64,000 bases of DNA from an uncultured Bacteroidia bacterium (GCA_902800045.1 CADCCZ010000001.1:663346-727345), one strand, 5' to 3'; counted from the stretch's first letter, positions 19,329 through 27,266 are shown. Numbers and translations are program-made. Notes: generated from the letters alone by a model not told the origin.

Positions 19329-20312
19329 TTATAATATTTCTAGATTAATTGGTTTCGTCAAATTTTGGTTGTAAACACAAAAAATTCTTTCCTTTTGTTG
19401 GGTATTTGCAGTTAAGAAATTAATTTTATTTAAGAATATATCTTGATATTTTCGGTCATAAATTTTCCGTTCTTGAGGTAATGCCTCATTGAATTTTTCG
19501 TCATGTATATGTTGAATTATGCATAAGTTGCCTCTTATCTTAAAATTTCTTTCAATAATCTTCCATAGATAATTGTCAGTGTCGCCTAAAGAGGAACCAT
19601 ATATAACAATAACATCTACATTCTTTAACATTTCTTCGCAATGTATAGTAGATGTGTTGCCAATGGACGCATTACTTCTTTCCTTTATCAGAATATCATC
19701 AATGTTAAGATTGTTTCTTAAATTCTCATTTTTTATCTGTTCTGCATCGCTTACACCTATAATTATTCCATTGCTTTTCAAATATCCGTGTAGATATAGT
19801 ATATTTCTGCAATTGTCTGTATTAATGTTCATGAAACTTTTCATTTCTTTTTGGGTAGGTAGTAATTTGAGCAAAGTGTTAGTGTAGTTTAGTGATATAA
19901 AAGATGCTTGATTGTTTATTGAAGGAAAACCTCTTGTATTTTTCTTGAATAGTTCTTTGTCATAAGGGCAAAGATAATCTTCTGGATGAAGAATATTGAA
20001 TTTAAAATTTGTCTTTTCAGTTTCACTAGGATGATATTTTTCTTCTTCTTGTGTCAAATATTTGCATAGTTCTTTTATAAGTTCTATATGGAGTTCTATA
20101 TATTCGTCTGGGTTTGAAAATTTATTAGTATATTCACCTAACGCAATTTCCATATCAGACCATAACTTTTTGTCTGTATTAATTTCTCTTCTCATATCTT
20201 TTAAAAGAGGACTACATTTCCTCCTGATAAGATATTTATAGAAATCTGAATATTGGGTTTTCATTCCTTGTGCTATGTCAAACCCATTACCTAATATGTA
20301 CAAAATGTTCAT
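19329..20312 (-). CDS. AbiH-family abortive-infection protein
   Basis: A 327-residue protein that opens with MNILYILGNGFDIAQGMKTQ, the AbiH signature (hydrophobic strand, GNGFD, then a conserved SDFYKYL helix). A second conserved part near residue 235 (VIVIYGSSLGDTDNYLW) follows. AbiH gives phage resistance in lactococci and the mechanism is not settled; the GNGFD loop suggests a nucleotide-binding fold. The gene is clearly AT-richer than the housekeeping genes around the island, which fits transfer. Its own promoter-like palindrome lies 21-43 bp upstream. Confidence 0.85.
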   Translation of the reverse strand: MNILYILGNGFDIAQGMKTQYSDFYKYLIRRKCSPLLKDMRREINTDKKLWSDMEIALGEYTNKFSNPDEYIELHIELIKELCKYLTQEEEKYHPSETEKTNFKFNILHPEDYLCPYDKELFKKNTRGFPSINNQASFISLNYTNTLLKLLPTQKEMKSFMNINTDNCRNILYLHGYLKSNGIIIGVSDAEQIKNENLRNNLNIDDILIKERSNASIGNTSTIHCEEMLKNVDVIVIYGSSLGDTDNYLWKIIERNFKIRGNLCIIQHIHDEKFNEALPQERKIYDRKYQDIFLNKINFLTANTQQKERIFCVYNQNLTKPINLEIL

Positions 20313-20332
20313 TTTATCTTTTTTTCATTACC

Positions 20333-20355
20333 TATCTTTGACAATAGCAAAGATA
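20333..20355. promoter_or_regulatory. Palindromic double -7 box upstream of AbiH
   Basis: TATCTTTG (20333-20340) and CAAAGATA (20348-20355) form a perfect 8-bp inverted repeat with a 7-bp spacer. Each arm matches TAnnTTTG on its own strand, and the right arm is correctly placed and oriented to drive the AbiH gene. It could also be an operator. Confidence 0.4.
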
Positions 20356-20368
20356 ATATTATAATTTA

Positions 20369-20977
20369 TTAATTGTCGCTTTGTAGAAATTTGATAAATC
20401 CAGTTACCCCGATTGTTAATAATGCGAACTTTCCAAACGCAGCCCAATTTTCGTTGCTTTCTTTGTCTTGTTTTTCTTTCTGCGCTTTTTTTCGTTCTTC
20501 TATTGAATATTTATATGCATTGTTCAGTAAAGAGTATATTAAATCCTTTTTCTCAATGTAGTCTTCTTTTGTTCCTGTTAATTCTATGTATTGCGTAATA
20601 TTTGCAAGAGCACTGCCGACATTTGTTCCCTCTTTTACGAAAGCAACTACAGGTTTGCCATGTGCTATTGCCATTCCTGTTTCCACATGTATCATTTCTG
20701 ATAAACCTTTTGTCGTATTTCCTGTTTGTATGTCGGATTGAATATATCTTGGTGTTGCGCAAATAACAACAATATCAGCATCTTTTATGTTTTTGTTCAT
20801 CAATGTAACTGGATTTTCTGGTGATGCGGAAAATTTACCAACTGTGCCGAATGGTTTAATATTGTATGCTTTTAAAATACTACATACAAAATCAACAAAA
20901 GGTTCGTCTTCGGTTCTCAAACTACAGCTTACAAATGCTTTGGCATAGTATTCGTGTTTTTGTATAAATGCTTCCAT
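20369..20977 (-). CDS. TIR/deoxyribosyltransferase-like protein with C-terminal membrane anchor
   Basis: 202 residues from the ATG at 20977; an in-frame start 42 bp upstream adds only low-complexity residues. The N-terminal ~145 residues read like a TIR or nucleoside-deoxyribosyltransferase-type flavodoxin fold: opening strand KAFVSCSLRTEDEPFVDFV, strand ADIVVICATPRY, then SEMIHVETGMAIAHGKPVV, where the Glu in E-x-G-x-A-x-A-x-G-K-P is the expected catalytic residue. A charged helix (about 150-175) precedes one transmembrane segment (about 178-197). Such modules in defence systems often consume NAD or nucleotides. The fold assignment is by eye and needs structure prediction. Confidence 0.5.
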   Translation of the reverse strand: MEAFIQKHEYYAKAFVSCSLRTEDEPFVDFVCSILKAYNIKPFGTVGKFSASPENPVTLMNKNIKDADIVVICATPRYIQSDIQTGNTTKGLSEMIHVETGMAIAHGKPVVAFVKEGTNVGSALANITQYIELTGTKEDYIEKKDLIYSLLNNAYKYSIEERKKAQKEKQDKESNENWAAFGKFALLTIGVTGFIKFLQSDN

Positions 20978-21101
20978 ATTTTTATTTTTATAATTAATAA
21001 TATGCCAGCACCTTTGCAACTATAATACCACGATAAACTCTGTTTGGCAAATTAAAACATATATTAAAATTTTAAAACATACAGTTAAATGTTGATAAAT
21101 G

Positions 21102-21161
21102 ACTGACATAAAGTCAGTTTAGTATGCTGACATGTGTCATGTGAATTTAAGACATTATGTC
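21102..21161. repeat. Cluster of three TGACA/TGTCA palindromes
   Basis: Three adjacent palindromes share the half-site TGACA(T): ACTGAC-ATAAA-GTCAGT (21102-21118), TGACA-TG-TGTCA (21128-21139) and GACAT-T-ATGTC (21151-21161), the last followed by a T run. They lie in the 225-bp gap between the UPF0489 gene and the TIR-like gene. They could be operator sites for the downstream TIR-like/AbiH genes or part of a terminator. Confidence 0.45.
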
Positions 21162-21202
21162 AGTTTTTTAGTTGTTTGCCAATCCTGATTCCTTTTTGTT
21201 TT

Positions 21203-22066
21203 CTATTGTATGGAATTAGTGTTTAAGCAGCCATCAAAGAAATAGTTGTCTAAGTACCACAAAATTTTATTAGATTCTCCAATTCCCCCACAACACTTCG
21301 GTTCTCGACAAATGGTAATAATTGATGATCGTTTGATCAATTGTTCCATAAAAAATCTCACATCTATATTATCGTAATATTTCTCTCGAAATATAGTTTC
21401 TGGCCATGCGAACATTCTGTCTTCACATTCTGTTGTAAAGCAATCTAAATCAAAGTCAAGGACAAATGGTTTTGTTACCTTGTTTGAGAATTTTTGATAT
21501 GTGCTATTTTGTTGATCTTGGTTATATTCAAATATATTTCGTATTTTTTTGTAAGATGGATCTTTTATTATATTGTCACCAAGGCACCCCCTGTCTCCTA
21601 TAGACCAGTTTAAGTGTGAAATATCAAACAATTCATGAACTTTCCCGTCTGTTGATTTATATATGTAATCCATAGATTTCATATTGCTATTCTCGTGTTG
21701 ACCAATAACTACGGCATGATTAATTAGGTCAAGTTCCATTCCTGCCAATAACCAATCGTCGTCCAAGTTGCTCAAATCAAATTCAACAAAGTTCCAAAAA
21801 TCTCTATTTGAAACATCTTCAATTTTATTCACGCCACACTTTTTATAAAAATCATTTGAACAAATATTCGGATTACATGCATCATCATGACGGTCAAAGA
21901 ATATTAAATTTGGAGTTGTACTAAACAGCCCAAGTTTTTTCGCTTCAAACAGCACATTAAGGATGCTTCTATGGTCATCGTATAGTACAATGTATTTGTC
22001 ATCAAAACCATAAGTTTCTATATTTGTATGGAATGACAGTTGATAAATTAATGTTATTGGATCCAT
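21203..22066 (-). CDS. UPF0489 (arginase-fold) family protein
   Basis: A 287-residue protein with two arginase-like metal motifs, FFDRHDDA (about residue 73) and VLDFDLDCF (about residue 202), and a late CREPKCCGG block typical of UPF0489. In this family the Asp/His clusters are expected to hold a dinuclear metal site. One characterised UPF0489-type group acts as peptide arginases that convert Arg to ornithine in ribosomal peptides, but no precursor peptide is evident here. It starts 10 bp after hsdS ends, so it is in the hsdS transcript. AT-rich relative to the chromosome around it. Confidence 0.7.
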   Translation of the reverse strand: MDPITLIYQLSFHTNIETYGFDDKYIVLYDDHRSILNVLFEAKKLGLFSTTPNLIFFDRHDDACNPNICSNDFYKKCGVNKIEDVSNRDFWNFVEFDLSNLDDDWLLAGMELDLINHAVVIGQHENSNMKSMDYIYKSTDGKVHELFDISHLNWSIGDRGCLGDNIIKDPSYKKIRNIFEYNQDQQNSTYQKFSNKVTKPFVLDFDLDCFTTECEDRMFAWPETIFREKYYDNIDVRFFMEQLIKRSSIITICREPKCCGGIGESNKILWYLDNYFFDGCLNTNSIQ

Positions 22067-22076
22067 TTTTTTCAGA

Positions 22077-23201
22077 TTATTCTTTCCCCATCTTCGCCAA
22101 CAGTAAAGATTGTAATTCGACTAAATTATTTATTTCTTTATCTTTTATTTCAATTTGTTTATCAATGATAGTTGCACGTTCTTCAAACATCTTCATCTTT
22201 TGCAAAGCAGGAATAACAATTTCAATGTTGAACAAATCGTCTTTATTTATGCTGCCAAAGATTGTCCCTTCATCATCTGATACATTAAAAATATTTGACA
22301 AGTTTTGAAGTTGGTAAAACAGATAACTTTGGCAATTATATCGGCTTCTTAATGATGCCAAACCTCGTCCAATACAACAATCATGAGAAGCAATATTTAA
22401 ATCACCAACAGGAGCACGAACACTAAGAAGAATATCACCTTTTTTCGCATATCTTGTGGGGTTCGTTGTATAAACACGCGCGGTTGGAAATCTTCTGCCA
22501 AAATCTGTTCTTCCCTGATAGAATATCATTCCTTCTCCATTTAGATTGTATGTTTCTCCATCTGGAGATTGTCCCATTGTAATGTTTGCAATTTCAGACA
22601 ATTTTCCCATTCTCCATCCCTCCGGCAGATTTTCCTTGTCCACGCTATCCACAAACATTTTGCGGTACAGGGCCTGTGCGGTTTCCTCCAATTTGGCAAT
22701 CATCTGCTCGTTGAGGCGGATGCGGCGGGTGAGGGTTTCGTATTCGGCAACTATCTCGCGCTGGCGGGCAAGGGTGGGGACGGGAAGACGCATATCCATA
22801 AATGCTTTTTTGTCCATTCCACCGCGTACATCCGCATCGGTATAGAACCATGCATTTCTGTCAAATTCTGGACGAGAAAACCACATCATTAGATATTCTG
22901 GTAATAACATATCTGTTTTTATTATTTCAAAAACGAAATATGCAGGGGAAACTATAATTGTTTCATCTCCTGTCATCATTGCCATCGGTATCTTTTCGTC
23001 TCTGCCAACATGCATTAGATTGCAAGCAAATTGTTTCTTATGCACCATTTTGTAGTTTGACAAATCTGTTCCAATAACATTTGCTACTGACGGCATGAAA
23101 TGCTTGTCAATATTAATGCCCATTGGTTTCGTCACTTTCAAGTCGCGGTTCCGAACGTTCACTTCGCGTATGTAGTCGCCTAGGCGGTGGTAGGTTGTCA
23201 T
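22077..23201 (-). CDS. hsdS: Type I restriction enzyme, specificity (S) subunit
   Basis: 374 residues with the usual S-subunit plan: a first target-recognition domain (about 1-135), a central conserved helix (RQREIVAEYETLTRRIRLNEQMIAKLEETAQAL region), a second recognition domain (about 200-330) with the LSEIANITMGQSPDGETYN entry, and a C-terminal helix (FEERATIIDKQIEIKDKEI). It sets the two half-sites recognised by HsdMS/HsdRMS. The recognition domains are AT-richer than the conserved helix. It has its own -7 box. No second hsdS fragment or recombinase was found, so no shufflon. Confidence 0.92.
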   Translation of the reverse strand: MTTYHRLGDYIREVNVRNRDLKVTKPMGINIDKHFMPSVANVIGTDLSNYKMVHKKQFACNLMHVGRDEKIPMAMMTGDETIIVSPAYFVFEIIKTDMLLPEYLMMWFSRPEFDRNAWFYTDADVRGGMDKKAFMDMRLPVPTLARQREIVAEYETLTRRIRLNEQMIAKLEETAQALYRKMFVDSVDKENLPEGWRMGKLSEIANITMGQSPDGETYNLNGEGMIFYQGRTDFGRRFPTARVYTTNPTRYAKKGDILLSVRAPVGDLNIASHDCCIGRGLASLRSRYNCQSYLFYQLQNLSNIFNVSDDEGTIFGSINKDDLFNIEIVIPALQKMKMFEERATIIDKQIEIKDKEINNLVELQSLLLAKMGKE

Positions 23202-23225
23202 TTTTTTTTGTTTGTTATTTGGTCA

Positions 23226-23233
23226 CAAAGATA
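23226..23233 (-). promoter_or_regulatory. -7 promoter box of hsdS
   Basis: CAAAGATA reads TATCTTTG on the reverse strand, 24 bp before the hsdS ATG. Confidence 0.5.
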
Positions 23234-23259
23234 ATTGTTTTTAGAACGAGAGATAAAGG

Positions 23260-23297
23260 AAATTAGGGGAAGTTTTAGGAAAAATTCCCCTAATTTT
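23260..23297 (-). terminator. Strong 12-bp hairpin between fic and hsdS
   Basis: AAATTAGGGGAA (23260-23271) pairs perfectly with TTCCCCTAATTT (23286-23297) across a 14-nt loop. It lies downstream of fic and upstream of the hsdS promoter, so it most likely ends the fic transcript, although the T tract on the reverse strand is poor. It could instead be a protein-binding site. Confidence 0.45.
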
Positions 23298-23332
23298 TGG
23301 CGTTCAGTATGGTGTTTGTGTCTTGCTAATTC

Positions 23333-23358
23333 TTTATAATTTTGCAACAATTATAAAG
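23333..23358. repeat. Palindrome copy 1, just after the fic stop codon
   Basis: CTTTATAATT (23333-23342), a 6-nt loop, and AATTATAAAG (23349-23358): a perfect 10-bp inverted repeat ending one base from the fic stop codon. Arms and immediate flanks (ATT before, TTT after) are the same as in copy 2 at 24720-24746; only the loop differs. Confidence 0.8.
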
Positions 23359-23359
23359 T

Positions 23360-24670
23360 TTATTTCTTGTTTTGGGCAATGGCATCATTAAATCTTGCGC
23401 CTTTGACATACCCTTTCTTTACCTTGTTGATTGATATTTCTTCAAGTATTCCGCGCTCAACAAGCCCTACGATATCGCGTTTTGCAGTCATGGCAGTGAC
23501 GGAGAATTTGATTTCGAAGTCTTTGACAGTATGTATTTCTTTTGGCTTGTTGATATATAGCTGAATGATTTGCGCTTGGCGTTCGTTGATGTTGCCAAGT
23601 AGCATAAACGAAGAAGCGGCTTCTTTCTCTGCAGTTTTGCGCTGGATGTATTGTTGAAGCTCTTGGAATGCCTTCTGTATGACTTTTAGATTGTATGTTA
23701 CAAAATAACCGATGTCGTTTCCGTCCATTTCTGTGTAGCGGAACGATTTTTCGTAGCTGTTCTTTGAACGTGCTATGATTCTTGAAATCGATAGATATTC
23801 TGTCATCCAATATTTTTCTTTAAGCATATACCAATAGAAAAGTGCACGCGCTGTACGTCCGTTGCCATCAACGAATGGGTGCATGTATGCTACCATGAAG
23901 TGTATAATGATTCCCCTGATAATAGGATGGATGAATGTTTTATAAGAGTCGGTGTTGAATACAGTACAAAGAGTATCGACAAATGCCGGTATGTCGTTGA
24001 CCGATGGTGGACGATGGACTATTTCGTTCTCCATTATGTTTGCTACTACTACGTCGTCGTTGTAGCGGAAACGACCTGCGGCATCTAGATTGTCAATGGC
24101 ATTATCTGTCATAAGTTTGTGGATGTGCAAAAGGCTTTCTTTGGTAAGCGGTTCGTCCCGATGGTTGACTATATATTGTATGGTGTTATAGTTGTTAACA
24201 ATCATCTGCTGCGATTTGTTTTTAGGCGATATCTTTTTGCGAAGCATTTCTTTTGCAACAACGCGAGTTGTTGATGCGCCTTCCATCTGGCTCGAAGAGA
24301 TTGCCTCTTCCATCAACGAACTGACAAGGTACCGTTCTTTCTCTTGGGGCGGCAATATTGATTCACTGCCCCAAAAACCGCCAAAATTCATATCTAACTC
24401 ATGACATGTTTGTTGCATGTAGTTGGTTATGCACATGTGAATGCCGTATTTGTCCCAAAGTATTGTATTCTTCATAAATCGAGACAACTTTACATAATTC
24501 CAAAGTTGTTCTGCAGAATAACCTTCTGGGCGTTTTGTGTACTTTACACTGTCCCAATATTCATATTCGTCGTTTATTTTGTTTATAAGCGGTTCCAGTT
24601 TGGAATATTGAGGCGTTATTATTGTACTGGCTGCTTCTATATAGTTTGTTGTTGGCGGTTTTTCAATCAT
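23360..24670 (-). CDS. Fic family protein (AMPylase-type) with winged-helix C-terminus
   Basis: A 436-residue class II-like Fic protein. The N-terminal helical part carries the inhibitory motif S-x-x-x-E-G (Ser126 to Gly131). The Fic core has the complete active-site motif HPFVDGNGR at residues 264-272, so it should transfer AMP (or another NMP) to target proteins when derepressed. The C-terminal ~80 residues (INERQAQIIQLYI onward) look like a winged-helix DNA-binding domain. It sits between hsdM and hsdS and is bracketed by two copies of one palindrome, the upstream copy next to its promoter. Autoregulation is therefore plausible. Confidence 0.9.
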   Translation of the reverse strand: MIEKPPTTNYIEAASTIITPQYSKLEPLINKINDEYEYWDSVKYTKRPEGYSAEQLWNYVKLSRFMKNTILWDKYGIHMCITNYMQQTCHELDMNFGGFWGSESILPPQEKERYLVSSLMEEAISSSQMEGASTTRVVAKEMLRKKISPKNKSQQMIVNNYNTIQYIVNHRDEPLTKESLLHIHKLMTDNAIDNLDAAGRFRYNDDVVVANIMENEIVHRPPSVNDIPAFVDTLCTVFNTDSYKTFIHPIIRGIIIHFMVAYMHPFVDGNGRTARALFYWYMLKEKYWMTEYLSISRIIARSKNSYEKSFRYTEMDGNDIGYFVTYNLKVIQKAFQELQQYIQRKTAEKEAASSFMLLGNINERQAQIIQLYINKPKEIHTVKDFEIKFSVTAMTAKRDIVGLVERGILEEISINKVKKGYVKGARFNDAIAQNKK

Positions 24671-24693
24671 GTTAGCATATATTTTTTCGGCTA

Positions 24694-24709
24694 CAAAAAT
24701 ACAAAAATA
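24694..24709 (-). promoter_or_regulatory. Tandem -7 boxes of fic
   Basis: Two abutting copies of CAAAAATA (24694-24701 and 24702-24709) each read TATTTTTG on the reverse strand, 24-39 bp before the fic ATG. Palindrome copy 2 starts 10 bp upstream of them, in the -33 region. Confidence 0.5.
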
Positions 24710-24719
24710 TTTTATTATT

Positions 24720-24746
24720 CTTTATAATTTATAAACAATTATAAAG
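24720..24746. repeat. Palindrome copy 2, over the fic promoter
   Basis: CTTTATAATT (24720-24729), a 7-nt loop, and AATTATAAAG (24737-24746). The arms are identical to copy 1 beyond the fic stop codon. Its position over the -33 region of the fic promoter fits an operator. Confidence 0.8.
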
Positions 24747-24781
24747 TTTTATAATAAATGATTGTGCTAATATGTTGAATC

Positions 24782-26344
24782 TCAGAGTTTATAACCTAAT
24801 TTTTCAAAAAGTTCTTTCAGTTCCTTTTCGCTTTCCTCTTCTTGCTTCAGCAGTTCGCGCATTTCGCCTTGCAGTTGCTTCATCTTCACATCAAAGTCGA
24901 TTTTCTCGTCGCGGTTTATGAACTCGATATACTTGCTTGGCACAAGCGAATAGCCTTTATCCTTGAGTGTTGCAAGGTCAACCGATTTGCAAAATTCGGG
25001 TTCGTCGTGGTAGGTTTCTTCGTATCCTTCCTGTTGCCAGCGGTGATAGGTGTCGGCAACGCGCTTGCGGAGAGCATCACCGAGTTCTATGTATTTCTTC
25101 TCGTATGGGTCGCCAAGGTTGCGCAGGTCGAAAAACAGAACCTCGTGCTCACGGTCGCGGTAGTGGATTTCCTGTCCGTTTTTCACCGTGGTATGGGCTT
25201 TCTTGTTGTTGTTAAGAATCCATAGGGTAACACTTATGTCGGTAGAATAGAATAAGTTGCGAGGCAGAATGATTATAGATTCGACTTTGCCCTTTTCGAG
25301 CAGTTTGCTACGTATCGACAGTTCTGTACCATCGGCACTAAGTGCACCGTTGGCAAGCAGAAAACCTGCAACTCCGTTGGTCGATAGCTTTGATAGTATG
25401 TGCAGTATCCACCCGTAGTTGGCATTAGAAGTAGGGGGAGTGTCGAATCCCTGCCAGCGACCATCTGACACAAGTTGGCTCTGTTCGCGCCAGGCTGCCT
25501 GATTGAATGGCGGATTTGCCATAATGTAGTCGGCTTTCAGGTCGTTGTGCTGGTCGTTGTGGAATGTGTCGCCCAGTCTAATGTCCGATGAAAGTCCGCG
25601 TATGGCAAGGTTCATTCGTGCCAGCTTGTATGTGGTTTTAGTCAATTCCTGTCCATATACGCTTATGTTCTTGCGGTTACCTCCGTGGGATTGAACGAAC
25701 TTGAGTGACTGCACAAACATACCGCCCGAACCACAGCAAGGGTCGTATATTTTACCGTCGTATGGCTCAATGAGTTCGGCTATAAGGTTGACAACAGATT
25801 TCGGGGTATAGTATTCACCTTTGCCCTTTCCTTCGGCGATAGCAAACTTGCCGAGAAAGAATTCGTAAACGCGTCCAATCAGGTCGTTGTCCTTGTCTTT
25901 TTGCGTGTCGAGCTTGTTTATTTCATCGAGCAGCGATGCAAACTTTGTCCTGTCGAGTCCTAGGTTGGAGTAGTAGTTGCTTGGAAGTGCTCCTGCCAGT
26001 TGCTTGTTTTTCTTTTCAATGTCGGCAAGTGCGTCGTCGATAATCTGGAATATGTTGTCCTGCTTGGAGTTTTGCATAATGTACGACCAACGGCATTCTT
26101 GCGGCAGGTAGAAAACATTGTCGGCAGTGTAAAAATCCACTTGGTCGATGTATTCTTCAAGGCCTTGCTCTATGAGTTCGTGCATTCGCTGTTCGAAGCG
26201 GTCTCCTGCATATTTCAGGAAGATAAGGCTCAATACGACATGCTTGTATTCGGCAGGTTCCACCGAACCTCGCATTTTGTTGCACGATTCCCAAAGGGCG
26301 GTTTCCATGCTTTTTGATGCTTTGGATGTTGCTTGTTTTGCCAT
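24782..26344 (-). CDS. hsdM: Type I restriction enzyme, methylase (M) subunit
   Basis: A 520-residue N6-adenine methyltransferase. It has the helical HsdM N-terminal domain (about 10-150), the SAM-binding motif DPCCGSGGM (about residue 200) and the catalytic motif NPPF (about residue 279), then a C-terminal coiled coil (LKQEEESEKELKELFEKL) that contacts HsdS. Normal length and intact. It is 37 bp downstream of the Bro-N/Fic gene, with no obvious promoter of its own, so it may depend on transcription from that gene or from gpmI. Confidence 0.95.
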   Translation of the reverse strand: MAKQATSKASKSMETALWESCNKMRGSVEPAEYKHVVLSLIFLKYAGDRFEQRMHELIEQGLEEYIDQVDFYTADNVFYLPQECRWSYIMQNSKQDNIFQIIDDALADIEKKNKQLAGALPSNYYSNLGLDRTKFASLLDEINKLDTQKDKDNDLIGRVYEFFLGKFAIAEGKGKGEYYTPKSVVNLIAELIEPYDGKIYDPCCGSGGMFVQSLKFVQSHGGNRKNISVYGQELTKTTYKLARMNLAIRGLSSDIRLGDTFHNDQHNDLKADYIMANPPFNQAAWREQSQLVSDGRWQGFDTPPTSNANYGWILHILSKLSTNGVAGFLLANGALSADGTELSIRSKLLEKGKVESIIILPRNLFYSTDISVTLWILNNNKKAHTTVKNGQEIHYRDREHEVLFFDLRNLGDPYEKKYIELGDALRKRVADTYHRWQQEGYEETYHDEPEFCKSVDLATLKDKGYSLVPSKYIEFINRDEKIDFDVKMKQLQGEMRELLKQEEESEKELKELFEKLGYKL

Positions 26345-26381
26345 AGTCTAGTTTCTTTTAATGCTTTATTCCATTTCTCTT

Positions 26382-27257
26382 TTATTCCTCTTGTTCATAA
26401 TAATATGAATAGTCGATTCCCTTCATAAATATTTCGCGGTCGGCAATTTTGTCGGTCAGTGCACCTTGAAGCAATGCTTTTATGGCTGTCGAGTTGGTGA
26501 GGCTTAGCCTCATTGCTTGCAGATAGTCCTTCTTGTCAATTTTGCTCCAGTCAACACACTTCGACAGGCTTGCCTTTAGCATCAGATCCAGCCAGATGCG
26601 CGTGCTGCGCCCATTGCCTTCCATAAAGGGATGCGCCACATTCATTTCCACATATTTGTTTGCAATCTCATCGAATGTACTCTCTGGCATTGCTTCAATT
26701 ATCCTAAGATTCATCTGCAGGTACTCGGCGCGACAGAACAATGTGCCGTCTTTCCAAATAGTTTTTGTGCGTATCTGTCCGGCAAAGTCGTACAGTCCGC
26801 CGAAAAGGTAGGCGTGTATCTGTTGCAGGCATTCTACGGTACCAGGTTTCATATCGTCGAGAATTCCGCTTTCGAACAGCGAATAGGCTTTTTTCTTGCT
26901 TTGTCCGTCTATGCTGTTGTCGCTATATACAAACCAGTCGAGGAAAGCGCCGGCACGGTTGTTCGGATAGTTTTTGGCAAGAGTCTGAACACACTCAGCA
27001 TCAAGGGCATCGGCGGCTCGCTGCTTGCCGTCGGGGGCTTCAAATTTGAAGTGGTTAGTGACACTAACCAGTTGGATGCCGTCCTTTAACAACTTGCCTT
27101 TCAGGTATTTCCAATAGTTACGGCTTTTGGTGTAGTCCTTCTCGTTGTTTATGGCACTAATGATGTCAGTAGCGGAGAACCACCATTTGGAGTTCTCTTC
27201 GTCCCAGACGGCACGCACTTCGCGGTTGTTGTAGAAGCGTATCGATTTCTTGCTCAT
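26382..27257 (-). CDS. Bro-N/Fic fusion protein
   Basis: 291 residues. Residues ~5-115 resemble a Bro-N (phage antirepressor-like) domain: IRFYNNREVRAVWDEE, then KWWFSATDII and YWKYLK. Residues ~125-285 are a Fic/DOC core with the complete motif HPFMEGNGR at 209-217, so catalysis (NMP or phosphate transfer) should be possible. I do not see the S-x-x-x-E-(G/N) inhibitory motif in it. It begins 9 bp after the gpmI stop and ends 37 bp before hsdM. Fic-type proteins are often found inside type I R-M operons. Whether it modifies Hsd subunits is unknown. Confidence 0.85.
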   Translation of the reverse strand: MSKKSIRFYNNREVRAVWDEENSKWWFSATDIISAINNEKDYTKSRNYWKYLKGKLLKDGIQLVSVTNHFKFEAPDGKQRAADALDAECVQTLAKNYPNNRAGAFLDWFVYSDNSIDGQSKKKAYSLFESGILDDMKPGTVECLQQIHAYLFGGLYDFAGQIRTKTIWKDGTLFCRAEYLQMNLRIIEAMPESTFDEIANKYVEMNVAHPFMEGNGRSTRIWLDLMLKASLSKCVDWSKIDKKDYLQAMRLSLTNSTAIKALLQGALTDKIADREIFMKGIDYSYYYEQEE

Positions 27258-27266
27258 ACGATTCTT

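Noticed and set aside
22077..23201. hsdS phase-variation (shufflon) locus
   Set aside because: Only one hsdS, no partial copies, no long inverted repeats and no recombinase gene.
15487..27257. Prophage or integrative element
   Set aside because: No integrase, structural phage genes, tRNA attachment site or long direct repeats at the island ends.
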